Of a stretch of 64,000 nucleotides of DNA, positions 53,574 to 63,352 are shown piece after piece. A program made the position numbers and the translations under genes. Below the pieces are notes generated by a model. The model did not search any database. It saw only the letters and a program-made list of their open reading frames with translations, and had not been told where the DNA came from. How positions within the stretch are numbered: position 1 is the stretch's first letter; each line of letters starts with the position of its first letter. The stretch is from Cellulophaga sp. Hel_I_12. GTDB taxonomy: Bacteria > Bacteroidota > Bacteroidia > Flavobacteriales > Flavobacteriaceae. The stretch is from positions 620,001 through 684,000 of the forward strand of contig NZ_JUHB01000001.1 in the NCBI RefSeq assembly GCF_000799565.1. Reading direction: 5' to 3'.

Positions 53574-55736
53574 TTACCCAATAATTTCCTGTGGCATTGC
53601 TTTGAGTAATTCTGGATATTTTGAAAAAGGCTGATTCAATAATCGTTTCCCTGTAGCCGCTTTAAAAGCATTAGCCACAGCCGCTCCTGCCGGCGGTAAC
53701 GTTGGTTCACCTAGTCCTGTTGGTTCAAAACTATTCTCCATTAAATGAACATCAATTTCAGGAATTTCATTCATTCTAATCAAGCGATACCTATCAAAAT
53801 TTTGAGCATTGGGTTTACCTTCTGTAAACGAAAAATCGCCATACATCGCATGACCAATGCCATCAATAATACCCCCTTGTATTTGGTTTTTTGCCCCTAG
53901 GGGATTTACCACAATACCACAATCAACAACACAAGTCACTTTTTTAACAACAGGCATTCCATTTTCAATTTGAACATCTGCCACTTCTGCCACGTGTGTA
54001 TTATGACAATAATAGGCCGCAAAACCTTGGTAGGTATTTGCCTTATTTTTACCCCAATCTGACTCTTTTACTGCTTTTTTTATGACCGCTTGCATCCGTT
54101 CTGGAGAATACTGAATGCGCTCGTCTGTAGTGCCTTTAACTTTTTCGAGTAAATCTAAACGCAACTGAATTTTATCTACTTGCATAGATTCTGCTAATTC
54201 ATCAAAAAAACTTTGCTCTGCAAAGGCCAAAAAGTTAGTGTAAGGTGCGCGCCATGCGCCCGTAGTTATATTACTTTGATAATTAGCCACATCGACCTGA
54301 TAATTTTCTATGGATCCAGCCGGAAAAAAATTAGGGATTAAGCCGTACATGTTGCTGTTGATAGCCGCCTCTTTAAGCTGATAACCTGTTATTACGCCAT
54401 CTTTAACAGAGGCTTTAATTCTGTATTTGATGGCAGGACGATAAATTCCATCGGTCATGTCATCTTCTCTGGAGAAAACCACTTTTACAGGTAATTTTGA
54501 AAGATTTGCAATTTGTGCTGCTTCTACCGCAAAATCGCCATACAAACGTCTTCCAAAGCCACCACCCATCCTTGTCATTTCTAAATGAACGTCTTCAAAA
54601 GGACGTTCTAACTTTGCTGCAATTCCTTTGGCTGTGCCTTCTGGAGTTTGAATGGGCCCTACTAAATGAATTTTTTCAGCAGTGACATAGGCAAAAAAGT
54701 TCATCGGTTCCATGCAATTGTGTGGTAAAAAAGGCGACTCGTAAGTGCGCTCTAAAACCATATCTGCTCCTGCAAAAGCCTTAGTGATATCACCGTCTTT
54801 CCGAAGGGTTTTAAAGGAATTTCCATCCAGTAAATTCATTAATAAGCTGTCGTGATCTTCGGTACTTTCTAAGTTTGTATCAGTTAACCATTCTGCTTTA
54901 AGTGCTTTTTTCGCCTTCATTGCGGTCCAAGTATCTTTAGCTAAAACCGCTATTTTATCTTCAAAAGAAATCACATCTAAAACTCCTGCAACTGCTTTGG
55001 CCTCTTCGGCATCGAAAGACGCTAATTTTTGACCAAAAGCGGGAGGTCTCAACACAGAAGCATAAACCATTCCCTCGGTCTTATAATCTAGACCAAAAAG
55101 AGGTTTGCCCGTAATAATTTTATCAATATCAACGTTTCTTGCATCCGTGCCAATTATTTTAAAATCGGCAACATCTTTTAAAGCCACATTATCGGGAACT
55201 TCTAATTGTGCCGCTTCTTTGACGACATCACCATAACCTAATGTTTCTCCTTTTGCATTCGTAATAACACCTTCGCTGGTAGTACATTCACTGGCATCAA
55301 CACCCCATTTTGCGGCGGCGGCATTGATTAACATTTGGCGAGCGGTAGCTCCTGTTTGCCTAAAAGGCTCCCAAGCTAGGCGAATAGAATTACTCCCCCC
55401 CGCAAATTGATTTTTGTAATTATCAGTATCTAAAAGTCCTTGTTGTACAAACACGTTATCCCAAGCAACATCTAACTCTTCTGCGATAAGCATAGGCATA
55501 GAAGTTTTTACTCCTTGCCCAATTTCTGGATTGGGAGAGAATAAAGTGACCATGCCGTTGTCCGCGATTTTTATAAAGGCATTAAAATCATTGAAATTTA
55601 ATTTTGAAATATCAATAGGTGGGGTAACATTATCTTTACAAGCTGTAAAAAAATTAAAACCGATTAACAATCCACCACTGGCTAAACTTGATGTTCTTAT
55701 AAAAGCTCTTCTATTAAAACGTATTGAGGATGACAT
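53574..55736 (-). CDS. molybdopterin-binding hydroxylase large subunit (IorB-like)
   Basis: This 720-residue protein has a Tat-type signal (NRRAFIRTSSLASGGLLIG) with a Cys lipobox-like FFTAC. The xanthine-oxidase-type Mo domains follow, with GGGFGRRLYGDFAVEAAQI (cofactor binding) and the active-site Glu in GLGEPTLPPAGAAVANAF. Its length matches isoquinoline 1-oxidoreductase/aldehyde oxidase beta subunits that pair with a small 2Fe-2S subunit. The substrate could be an N-heterocycle or an aldehyde; this is not resolved. Export through Tat implies a folded, cofactor-loaded complex. Confidence 0.88.
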   Translation of the reverse strand: MSSSIRFNRRAFIRTSSLASGGLLIGFNFFTACKDNVTPPIDISKLNFNDFNAFIKIADNGMVTLFSPNPEIGQGVKTSMPMLIAEELDVAWDNVFVQQGLLDTDNYKNQFAGGSNSIRLAWEPFRQTGATARQMLINAAAAKWGVDASECTTSEGVITNAKGETLGYGDVVKEAAQLEVPDNVALKDVADFKIIGTDARNVDIDKIITGKPLFGLDYKTEGMVYASVLRPPAFGQKLASFDAEEAKAVAGVLDVISFEDKIAVLAKDTWTAMKAKKALKAEWLTDTNLESTEDHDSLLMNLLDGNSFKTLRKDGDITKAFAGADMVLERTYESPFLPHNCMEPMNFFAYVTAEKIHLVGPIQTPEGTAKGIAAKLERPFEDVHLEMTRMGGGFGRRLYGDFAVEAAQIANLSKLPVKVVFSREDDMTDGIYRPAIKYRIKASVKDGVITGYQLKEAAINSNMYGLIPNFFPAGSIENYQVDVANYQSNITTGAWRAPYTNFLAFAEQSFFDELAESMQVDKIQLRLDLLEKVKGTTDERIQYSPERMQAVIKKAVKESDWGKNKANTYQGFAAYYCHNTHVAEVADVQIENGMPVVKKVTCVVDCGIVVNPLGAKNQIQGGIIDGIGHAMYGDFSFTEGKPNAQNFDRYRLIRMNEIPEIDVHLMENSFEPTGLGEPTLPPAGAAVANAFKAATGKRLLNQPFSKYPELLKAMPQEIIG

Positions 55737-55760
55737 AGTACTTTTTTTTAAGTTGAAATA

Positions 55761-56222
55761 TTAAACCATTTTCTTAGCAGCTACTGCTACCGCTTGATGT
55801 ATTCTGGTATAAGCTGCACAACGGCAAATGTTGCCATGCATGGCATTTTTAATTTCTTGTTCTGATGGAGACGTATTGGTTTTTAAAAATGCCGCTGCTG
55901 TCATCATTTGTCCTGATTGACAATAGCCACATTGTGGAACGTCAACTTCTTTCCATGCTTCTTGAACAGGATGCGAACCATCTTCAGATAAACCTTCGAT
56001 GGTAGTGACTTCTTTACCCTCTACTTGTGCCATAGTGATACTACAACTTCGAACAGCACTTCCATCTAAATGTACGGTACAAGAACCACATTGCGCAATT
56101 CCACAACCATATTTAGTGCCTACAAGATCTAAATGATCGCGTAAAACCCATAATAATGGAGCATCTTCGCTAGCTTCAACGCTGGTAGTTTTACCGTTTA
56201 AACTCAATGTGTATGTTGGCAT
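55761..56222 (-). CDS. (2Fe-2S)-binding small subunit (IorA-like)
   Basis: This 153-residue protein carries two [2Fe-2S] clusters: plant-type KYGCGIAQCGSCTVHLDG with a later Cys, and the all-helical CGYCQSGQMM...GNICRCAAY. This is the layout of the small subunit of aldehyde oxidase/isoquinoline oxidoreductase. No own signal is seen, so it is probably carried through Tat together with the large subunit, whose gene follows after 24 bp. It is the first gene of the operon. Confidence 0.92.
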   Translation of the reverse strand: MPTYTLSLNGKTTSVEASEDAPLLWVLRDHLDLVGTKYGCGIAQCGSCTVHLDGSAVRSCSITMAQVEGKEVTTIEGLSEDGSHPVQEAWKEVDVPQCGYCQSGQMMTAAAFLKTNTSPSEQEIKNAMHGNICRCAAYTRIHQAVAVAAKKMV

Positions 56223-56400
56223 GATTTCATTTTTTTTAGTGAGAATATATTAATTTAGCCTTAGCAAGATATTGAAAATATTTAGGAAATTATGACTTAT
56301 TTCATAGAAATCGCTATGCTTTAACATTAAACGATAATTTAGAAAGATGAAAATAGCATTAGTATTAACATTGTTTAACATTTTTTATTCAAAACAATTA

Positions 56401-56408
56401 TAATTTTG
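56401..56408 (+). promoter_or_regulatory. -7 box (TAATTTTG) of the VWA lipoprotein gene
   Basis: TAATTTTG matches TAnnTTTG and would give a leader of roughly 50 nt to the ATG at 56465. No good -33 TTG at the right distance was seen. Confidence 0.35.
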
Positions 56409-56464
56409 TTTTAAAATAAGCGTTAAACTCTTGAACTATTAAATAGATGAAAATGAAATTAAAT

Positions 56465-57553
56465 ATGAAATCGCTCTTATATGCTTTAAGCCTTATTTTT
56501 CTTATTTCCTGCGGAAACGCCGAGGATGATGTTTTTTTTAACGGAGGAGGAAATACAACTGGCACTGACTTAGGGCAAGGAAAACCTGTAGATAAATGTC
56601 TAGATTTAGGCACAAACCAACTTACACTATCGATACAAGATCAATTTACGACCTTACCTGGCAAGGTATCGGTGTTTTTTAGGGTATCAGACACCGATGG
56701 AAATCCTATATCTGGATTAACGGCAAGCCAATTTACGATCTATGAGCAAGGAAGAAACGATGCTTGTTTCAATAGAATTTCTACTTCTGAGTCAAAAGAA
56801 AGAATTTCACCAAATGCACAGATTTTTAATAATAATACTTTATTAGTTTTAGATTTAAGTAATAGTGTACTAAGTAGTAGTTTACAGGAATTAAAAACAG
56901 CCTCCGTAAGTTTTATCAATAACGTGATGCCAAGCACCGAAAGCCCTGCTGTTAAAATGGCTATTTATTGGTTTGATGGAGAAAATAAATTACACTTATT
57001 AAATGCACTTACCTCTTCTAAAGATCAGTTAGTCTCTGCTATTAATGGCATTACAGATACTATAAGTAAAGATCCTTCCACTGATTTATACGGGGCAGTG
57101 ATTAAAGCCACGGATATTGCTGAAAAATTAATTAACGAAACCAAAAATAGAGATGTGATTGGCGCAGCATCCGTTGTTATTTTTACGGATGGTACGGATC
57201 AGGCTTCACGTTTTACCGAAAAGGCAGCCTTAGATAAAGTGAAGAACGCGAACTTAAATATATCGTTCTTTAGCATTGGTTTAGGTGGCGAAATTAATAC
57301 GGATGTTTTAAAGAGTATTGGAAAAACAGCAAGTGTTTTTGCGGGGAACAAGGCCGAATTAGAAACTACCTTTAATAATATCTCTCAATTAGTGTCTCAA
57401 CGTGCTAACAGTTTTTATCTTTTTGAATATTGCAGTCCAAAGCGCGATGGTAGTGGAGATAATAATCTAGTCATCGAGGTGAACGCCAATGGAAAGAAGG
57501 GTGCGGTCCAAACTAAGTTTAGTGCCAATGGCTTTACAGGTGGTTGTGAGTAA
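56465..57553 (+). CDS. VWA domain lipoprotein
   Basis: This 362-residue protein has a lipoprotein signal (SLLYALSLIFLISCG). The frame also allows starts at 56447 and 56453, but ATG at 56465 gives a normal signal length. An Ig-like domain (about 45-120) precedes a von Willebrand A domain with the MIDAS residues in LLVLDLSNSV and VVIFTDGTDQ. It should bind divalent cations and act in adhesion or complex assembly at the cell surface. Its own terminator follows. Confidence 0.85.
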   Translation: MKSLLYALSLIFLISCGNAEDDVFFNGGGNTTGTDLGQGKPVDKCLDLGTNQLTLSIQDQFTTLPGKVSVFFRVSDTDGNPISGLTASQFTIYEQGRNDACFNRISTSESKERISPNAQIFNNNTLLVLDLSNSVLSSSLQELKTASVSFINNVMPSTESPAVKMAIYWFDGENKLHLLNALTSSKDQLVSAINGITDTISKDPSTDLYGAVIKATDIAEKLINETKNRDVIGAASVVIFTDGTDQASRFTEKAALDKVKNANLNISFFSIGLGGEINTDVLKSIGKTASVFAGNKAELETTFNNISQLVSQRANSFYLFEYCSPKRDGSGDNNLVIEVNANGKKGAVQTKFSANGFTGGCE

Positions 57554-57573
57554 ATCACTTTTTAAGACAAAAT

Positions 57574-57607
57574 AAAAAAGGCTATTCGTGAGAATAGCCT
57601 TTTTTTT
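57574..57607 (+). terminator. Rho-independent terminator
   Basis: AAAAAAGGCTATTC (57574-57587) pairs with GAATAGCCTTTTTT (57592-57605) around GTGA. It closes the VWA gene. Confidence 0.9.
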
Positions 57608-57690
57608 GTAGTTGAACGTCTTTTTTTATCATTTCATCGTAAATAGTTCTAGAGAATACCTAAAATTTGAATTTATTTAAAATTAAAAAA

Positions 57691-58518
57691 ATGAAAAGAT
57701 TATCAATTATTGCCGTAGTAAGCCTAGTCGTATTTAGTTCTTGTGTCTCCAAGAAAAAATACGTGGCATTAGAGTCTGACTTAAATGACACTAAAAGTAG
57801 ATTAACGAAAACTCAAGTTGAAAAAGAAGACTTAGAGTCAAAAATGGCTAAAATTGAGGCACGAGTAGCGGACTACAATGAAAAAATCAACTCTTTAAAA
57901 GAAATTAATGACAATCAACTAACTTCTGTTAATGATGTTGCTGTTATGAGTAATAACACGAAAGGAAAGATGAGAAAAACATTAAGTAAGGTAGATCCGG
58001 CTCTTTTAGCCAATGCGACTACTTTAGAAGATTCTATTAATGTTGCTATATCTTACAATCTTAAAAAATCTATTGCTGATGACGAAGATGATGTCAATAT
58101 CAATATTGACAAAACAGTCGTGATGATTAATATTTCGGATAAATTACTTTTCAATAGCGGAAGTTATCAGTTGAGTTCAAAGGCAAACACCATTCTTCAG
58201 AAAATTGCAGAAGTTATTAACTCTGAGCCTAGTATGGAAGTAATGGTAGAAGGTCACACAGATGCCAAAACTATTAACACACCAATGTTTCAAGATAATT
58301 GGGATTTAAGTGTCAAAAGAGCTACCTCTGTAGTGCGTTTGCTTCAAAATAAATACAATGTTGCGCCAGAAAAAATGATTGCCGCAGGGCGTAGTAGTTT
58401 TATGCCCTTAGTTGAAAACGATTCTAAAGAAAATAGGTCTAAGAATAGAAGAACTAAAATTGTTATTATTCCTAATTTAGATAAGTTTTTTGCCTTATTA
58501 GATTCTGATACCTTGTAA
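57691..58518 (+). CDS. OmpA family lipoprotein
   Basis: This 275-residue protein has a lipoprotein signal (IAVVSLVVFSSCVS). A coiled coil follows (about 25-80, KKKYVALESDLNDTKSRLTK). The C-terminal OmpA peptidoglycan-binding domain contains MEVMVEGHTDAKTI, then NWDLSVKRATSVVRLL and the R in ENRSKNRRTKIVI. The upstream TTG at 57667 extends the frame, but ATG at 57691 gives a normal signal peptide. It should anchor the outer membrane to the wall. A terminator follows. Confidence 0.9.
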   Translation: MKRLSIIAVVSLVVFSSCVSKKKYVALESDLNDTKSRLTKTQVEKEDLESKMAKIEARVADYNEKINSLKEINDNQLTSVNDVAVMSNNTKGKMRKTLSKVDPALLANATTLEDSINVAISYNLKKSIADDEDDVNINIDKTVVMINISDKLLFNSGSYQLSSKANTILQKIAEVINSEPSMEVMVEGHTDAKTINTPMFQDNWDLSVKRATSVVRLLQNKYNVAPEKMIAAGRSSFMPLVENDSKENRSKNRRTKIVIIPNLDKFFALLDSDTL

Positions 58519-58540
58519 AAAACAACTATAAAACTATGCT

Positions 58541-58577
58541 AAAACAGGGCTGCAATTTTGCAGTCCTGTTTTTTTTA
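58541..58577 (+). terminator. Rho-independent terminator
   Basis: AAAACAGGGCTGCA (58541-58554) pairs with TGCAGTCCTGTTTT (58559-58572), with one G-T pair, and is followed by a T run. It closes the OmpA gene. Confidence 0.85.
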
Positions 58578-58717
58578 TACCAACACGGCATTAAAAATAA
58601 ATTGATCTAAGTAGGGTTTTTAGCCTTTAAATTGTTATATTACAAAGGAACCCTAAGTCTTTTTTAGGAACATAACCATCCAAAACCGCTATAGAAGAAC
58701 ATTTAAAATTATGAGTT

Positions 58718-58897
58718 ATGTATGTCATGAATCAATTAATAGAACAAAGTGTGTTACAAGGAATGCCTTCCTGGTTAAAAGCCCTTGCTATCGCTATTTT
58801 GCTAAGCGTCATTAGTTTAATACTAATTACGCTAATCATGCTTTTAAAGGATGGCGCAACGACGGTAGTCAATTATGGTTACCTTTACAATAATTAA
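58718..58897 (+). CDS. 59-residue single-span membrane protein
   Basis: ATG at 58718 opens 59 codons ending TAA at 58895-58897. Residues about 1-20 are mixed (MNQLIEQSVLQGMPSWLKAL from the second Met). They are followed by one membrane helix (about 23-43) and a short polar tail ending in NYGYLYNN. It stands between the OmpA terminator and the convergent carboxypeptidase gene and fills the gap. No family is recognised. The in-frame ATG at 58727 is an alternative start. Confidence 0.5.
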   Translation: MYVMNQLIEQSVLQGMPSWLKALAIAILLSVISLILITLIMLLKDGATTVVNYGYLYNN

Positions 58898-58900
58898 TTT

Positions 58901-60391
58901 TTATTTTATAATTAATGCATTTTTAAAAAAGCCTTCTTTCTCCAATAAATGGATAAGAAATCCATTGACCACAGCATATTCTAATACGCCATTTTTTTCT
59001 AAGAAAAATGTTGGGTTTATACCAACATTTAATCGCAAATTTTCAGCTGCTTTAAACTTTGTTGTTACCATATGTACTGGTAATGGAGAAGCTACTAAAT
59101 CTTTCGGTATTGTTTCAACGGGTACATACACAAAGCCTTTCTTTAAAAGTTGCATAGCATCAAGTTGCAAGAACTCTGAACTTGTTTTTAAAATTTTTGG
59201 ATAAACTTTCCCTGCTTTTACGGTATATCCCTTTGCATTGAAAGTATCGTACCCGTAAAATGTAGATAAATCGCCTTGATCAGAAATTGTGCTTCGATAC
59301 CAAAAATCAGCATTTCCTTTTTTATCTATTTCATTTCTATGAATTCCCAAATCTAGCGTATAGATTTCTCCTAATAAGGAATAACTAAGATTTTCAATTT
59401 TTAAATCGAATAATTTCCTGTCGTTCTCAGGAATTTTTTCGTAATCAACAATGTCAATATTTTTATAACTACCGTTTGAAATTGTATAAATAGCAGATAA
59501 AATAGATACATAATTTAATTTTCTGATTTCTTGCTTTTCAGCATCTCTATAATACCCTCCAGATTCAATTAATATGGCACTTGTCCCCCATTTTTGAATA
59601 TTATCTCCAAAAGCTCTAGGCTCAAAATCATCATTATACCTGCCCACTTGCCCTGGAGCATATTTTTGAATAATACTATTCATAAAAACAATAATTTTCA
59701 TCGCATTGCCACGCACCTCATTGATATCTTTTTCGTAATTAAAAGCGGGCGCTAAATAGGAAACCGTTGCTGGTTTATTTGTATTTTCCGCGTTGTAGTA
59801 GGTACTTTGATCGTGTAAATTAAATCCAAAATCAGCATCTAAACTATCACGAACCTTCTTTAAGGTTCTTCCTTCTGGAGATTGCAAATCAAGAGCATCA
59901 CGATTAATATCAATGCCTAAGGTATTTCTTCTTGTAAATATTTCTGCTCCATCGGGGTTTAGCATGGGCAAAAAATGAAGTGTCACGTTGCTTAATATGT
60001 CTTCTTTTTCAGTCTTAAAATCATCACTTTCTAGAAAATTTAAAATATCGAAAATAGCCTGCGTAGCCGTTGGTTCATCACCATGCATTTGAGACCATAG
60101 AAAAACACTAGTAGCTCCAGACCCTACGCTGATTAGAGATAATGAACGCCCTTCTATGGAGGTACCTACGTTTTTCACTGTATATCCTTCCTTAGTTTTA
60201 AATTGTTGTATTAAGGCTTGAATATCGTCATGTTTTATTCTTCTTTTATTTAAAGATGGTTCTTTAAATTTATCGTAAGTATCATATAATGCTGAAGTGA
60301 TATCACTTTTTGGATCAGAAGAAATTACTTTTTCCTGACATGATAGGCTTGTTATGATGGTCAAGCTTAAGATGAAAACTATTTTTTTCAT
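58901..60391 (-). CDS. M14 family zinc carboxypeptidase lipoprotein
   Basis: This 496-residue protein has a lipoprotein signal (LSLTIITSLSCQE). The M14 zinc ligands are visible as SQMHGDEPTATQ (H and E) and FGFNLHDQST (His). The catalytic Glu is probably in AILIESGGYYRD, and MLNPDGAEIFTRRN (Pro-Asp-Gly with substrate Arg) is present. It should trim peptides in the periplasm. A C-terminal region of about 150 residues has no recognised domain. It is single by position. Confidence 0.88.
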   Translation of the reverse strand: MKKIVFILSLTIITSLSCQEKVISSDPKSDITSALYDTYDKFKEPSLNKRRIKHDDIQALIQQFKTKEGYTVKNVGTSIEGRSLSLISVGSGATSVFLWSQMHGDEPTATQAIFDILNFLESDDFKTEKEDILSNVTLHFLPMLNPDGAEIFTRRNTLGIDINRDALDLQSPEGRTLKKVRDSLDADFGFNLHDQSTYYNAENTNKPATVSYLAPAFNYEKDINEVRGNAMKIIVFMNSIIQKYAPGQVGRYNDDFEPRAFGDNIQKWGTSAILIESGGYYRDAEKQEIRKLNYVSILSAIYTISNGSYKNIDIVDYEKIPENDRKLFDLKIENLSYSLLGEIYTLDLGIHRNEIDKKGNADFWYRSTISDQGDLSTFYGYDTFNAKGYTVKAGKVYPKILKTSSEFLQLDAMQLLKKGFVYVPVETIPKDLVASPLPVHMVTTKFKAAENLRLNVGINPTFFLEKNGVLEYAVVNGFLIHLLEKEGFFKNALIIK

Positions 60392-60611
60392 GGTTTTTTA
60401 AGTTTTGTTTTGTTGGACTATAGTAGAACTATTGTTTTTTTATTTCTTGCAATTTTTAAAGAGACGCTGAGTTGTTTGAGCTAAGATTTGTCATCGCGTT
60501 TTGAATTTTTTGATGTAAAAATAATAAAGTACCAACCTATCCATTAAAATCTGGATTTATGGATCTGCCTAAGCGACTTTTGAATGCACTTCATAAAGGC
60601 GCCCTAAAGTT

Positions 60612-61271
60612 TTAATTTGTCGGCACTTGTCTAAACTCTAATTTTTTAGTGGCTTTGCGAACTTTTTTCATAAACCATTCTCCTGGATCTGTTTTGGTGG
60701 TTCTATAGTTCTCATTTTTTTCTAACCAAAGCTCGTGTCCCACAAAATTAGTGTATTCATAATGACCTATCACATACTCAATATCGTATTTCGAATTTAA
60801 ATATTTTACAAGTTTAATATTCGCTTTTAATTGGGCTCTAGTTAGAGGGGTATCTTCAGTGCCTCCAACATTTTCTATGCCTATTGCCGCATGGTTTAAG
60901 CCAATTACGTGACGTGCCATAAGAGTTTCTGGCATCAATCTATAAATAGTACCATTTTGACCAATTAAAAAATGGGAAGACACGTTAAGCCCACTAACAT
61001 TTTCTAAGTCAGGCCGCCAATTTGGTAGTTTTGTTTCATAAAAAGCCTCATATGATTTTTCAAGGCTAGCAATTGCTGTCCAATGTAATACAATTATTTT
61101 AGGAACAATTTCTATATGATCTTGAGTTATATCATACCTATTTAATAAATATTCTTTGGTTAATTGTTCTCTTTCTTCATTGAAAATAATGGGTTTATCC
61201 ACAATTTTTTTTTCTATCCCACAGGAGGCTATTAAAAAAAATAGTACTAAAAAAACGGCTGGTTTATCCAT
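60612..61271 (-). CDS. N-acetylmuramoyl-L-alanine amidase (amidase_2) lipoprotein
   Basis: This 219-residue lipoprotein (signal ending LIASCG) has the amidase_2 zinc residues His in IIVLHWTAIAS, His in YVIGHYEYTN and Asp in TTKTDPGEWFM, plus AIGIENVGG in the core. It cleaves between muramic acid and the stem peptide, for wall recycling or remodelling. A neighbouring 3D-domain lipoprotein, 190 bp upstream on the same strand, also suggests a wall-related pair. Confidence 0.9.
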   Translation of the reverse strand: MDKPAVFLVLFFLIASCGIEKKIVDKPIIFNEEREQLTKEYLLNRYDITQDHIEIVPKIIVLHWTAIASLEKSYEAFYETKLPNWRPDLENVSGLNVSSHFLIGQNGTIYRLMPETLMARHVIGLNHAAIGIENVGGTEDTPLTRAQLKANIKLVKYLNSKYDIEYVIGHYEYTNFVGHELWLEKNENYRTTKTDPGEWFMKKVRKATKKLEFRQVPTN

Positions 61272-61461
61272 ATATCAATCTTGTCATATCGGTTCCTATG
61301 GCTAAAAAGGAATAGCTAATTTAAACAATTTTAGTTCCTAAAAAATAGCGAAGTACCTTCATAATTAAGGATTTTATTATGGAGCAAAGTGGTACCCAAA
61401 TAAAACGACTATAGGCCATACCAAGAGATTATATTTGTGGCGCTAATTTTAAAATTCTATT

Positions 61462-61923
61462 CTATTTTTTAGGATCCTGTACACTACTAGAATCTTTTTC
61501 TGTTAAATAAAAAATAGTTAGTTTTTTTCTTCCCCATTCTCTGGCCATTTTTTTATCTTTTCCCATGTATACATCAATTTTATTTCGATGTCTATAGTGC
61601 ATTTTATCTTTCACCAGAAAAGTATCGGGAAAGGTATCAATCCTAACCATGGTATTGTACGCCAAACCATTTCTCATTAAATCACGAGAAACAGCTATAA
61701 CTTTCATGCCAGGTCTAAGGGTATCGCCCCAAGCGGCAATTGAAGGGTTAATGGCTGTGGTTTGTGAAGGCAATGAATTATACGCCGTCACTGTAACCTG
61801 TAAGGATTGCCAATCGTGAAGGTCTAATTTTTGTTTTTCTTGCTCCGCACAACTGATACCAAAAACAAGCCAGAGAAAAAGGCCTAAAAATTTAATGAAT
61901 CCTGTAGAAAGCTTACGTATCAT
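61462..61923 (-). CDS. 3D domain lipoprotein
   Basis: This 153-residue protein has a lipoprotein signal (LWLVFGISCAE). A 3D domain follows, with the three Asp in AAWGDTLRPG, MVRIDTFPDT and NKIDVYMGKD. The fold occurs in lytic transglycosylases such as MltA and in resuscitation-promoting factors. Here it stands alone, so catalytic power is uncertain and a peptidoglycan-binding role is possible. Confidence 0.87.
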   Translation of the reverse strand: MIRKLSTGFIKFLGLFLWLVFGISCAEQEKQKLDLHDWQSLQVTVTAYNSLPSQTTAINPSIAAWGDTLRPGMKVIAVSRDLMRNGLAYNTMVRIDTFPDTFLVKDKMHYRHRNKIDVYMGKDKKMAREWGRKKLTIFYLTEKDSSSVQDPKK

Positions 61924-62023
61924 ATCATCTAAAGTACGTTATTTTAATGTCTTATAAAAAAAGCTTTTGTAGATTTCATTTTAGCTAATTGAGTATATTT
62001 ATCAAAATTAAAAATACAGATTG

Positions 62024-63352
62024 ATGAAAATTATCAAAAGAATACTATTTATATTGGTTGTTGCAGTTGCGATTATCGCTTATTTCAATTATCCAAAGCT
62101 AAATTTAATCTCAGGCTTTGCCTCTAAAAATATGGCCTCAAGCGTATTTATTGCCGATAGGAGCCCCGAGGCTGTTCGCGATACGGATAATGATATCCCA
62201 TTGGTGAAATTAGCTGAAGTAAGTGTTTCTGAAAATAGTGCTACAGGCAGTGTTTACGGACTTATGAAACGCACAAGTGTGTATCGAGAAGGCTTAGGTT
62301 GTGTGCTTGTTAACGAAGATTTTGATAGCACAAAGCCCTATTTAAAACCTAATAGAAATATTTTTAAGAACAACTTAGCTTTTCCCTACGGGGATACCAT
62401 GCCTAAAGATACTGTCTACGAAAATGTAAACTATCCTAAACTAAATGCAGCTATTGCCAATAGTTTTTCGGATCCAGAAATTAAAAAAACGAGGACGGTT
62501 CTGGTGTATCATAAAAACCGAATTATAGCTGAAAAATATTTAAATGGATTTGATAAAAATACACCTATTTTAGGTTGGTCCACTACCAAAAGTATTATGG
62601 CTACACTTTATGGCATTTTAGAGTACCAAGGCCGTATAGATTTAAATAGTCCGGCGCCAGTTGTAGCATGGCAAAATGATGAACGTAAAAACATCACTTT
62701 AAATCATTTACTGCGGATGCAAAGCGGATTAGCTTGGGAGGAAGACTACACCAAAATTTCAGACGTTACGAAAATGCTTTTTTTAGCAACAGATATGACT
62801 ACGGCACAAGCCGAGAAAGAGGCTATAGCAAAACCAACCGAGGTTTGGAATTATTCTTCAGGCACCTCGAACTTACTGACTGGAATTTTAAGAAAACAGT
62901 TTAAAACAACTCAGGAATATTTAGATTTTCCTTATGCCCAATTAATTGATAAAATTGGAATGCATTCTATGTTGCTTGAAGCCGATATGGCTGGTAATTA
63001 TGTAGGCTCGTCTTATGCCTGGGCAAATACTCGTGATTGGGCTAAATTTGGTATCCTTTACTTAAATAAAGGTCTTTGGAATGGCGAACAGTTGTTTGAT
63101 GAAAAATGGGTGAAGTACATCACCAAACCTACTGCACATTCTAAGGGTACCTATGGAGGTCATTTTTGGTTAAATGCTGAAGGCAAATATCCAGATGTAC
63201 CTAGAGACATGTTTTCTGCAAATGGTTTTCAAGGTCAGCGTATTTTTATTATTCCCTCTAAAGATTTAGTCATCGTTAGAACCGGACTCTCTGAAGAACC
63301 CGAGTTCGATATGAATACTTTTTTAAGTGAAATTATCAGCGCTATTCATTAA
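62024..63352 (+). CDS. beta-lactamase-fold serine hydrolase (class C / esterase type)
   Basis: This 442-residue protein has an N-terminal membrane or signal segment (ILFILVVAVAIIAYF). The class C fold shows the SxxK nucleophile in LGWSTTKSIMATLYGI, the YxN-like YSSGTSNLLTG and the late GGHFWLNAEGKYPD region. The frame also allows a TTG 3 bp upstream at 62021, but ATG is used. Such proteins act as esterases, peptidases or penicillin-binding proteins; true beta-lactamase activity is not implied. It is exported and single. Confidence 0.87.
   Translation: MKIIKRILFILVVAVAIIAYFNYPKLNLISGFASKNMASSVFIADRSPEAVRDTDNDIPLVKLAEVSVSENSATGSVYGLMKRTSVYREGLGCVLVNEDFDSTKPYLKPNRNIFKNNLAFPYGDTMPKDTVYENVNYPKLNAAIANSFSDPEIKKTRTVLVYHKNRIIAEKYLNGFDKNTPILGWSTTKSIMATLYGILEYQGRIDLNSPAPVVAWQNDERKNITLNHLLRMQSGLAWEEDYTKISDVTKMLFLATDMTTAQAEKEAIAKPTEVWNYSSGTSNLLTGILRKQFKTTQEYLDFPYAQLIDKIGMHSMLLEADMAGNYVGSSYAWANTRDWAKFGILYLNKGLWNGEQLFDEKWVKYITKPTAHSKGTYGGHFWLNAEGKYPDVPRDMFSANGFQGQRIFIIPSKDLVIVRTGLSEEPEFDMNTFLSEIISAIH

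Noticed and set aside
57667..57690. TTG start extending the OmpA protein by eight residues
   Set aside because: The ATG at 57691 gives a standard lipoprotein signal; the extension only adds an unusual Asn/Leu/Lys prefix.
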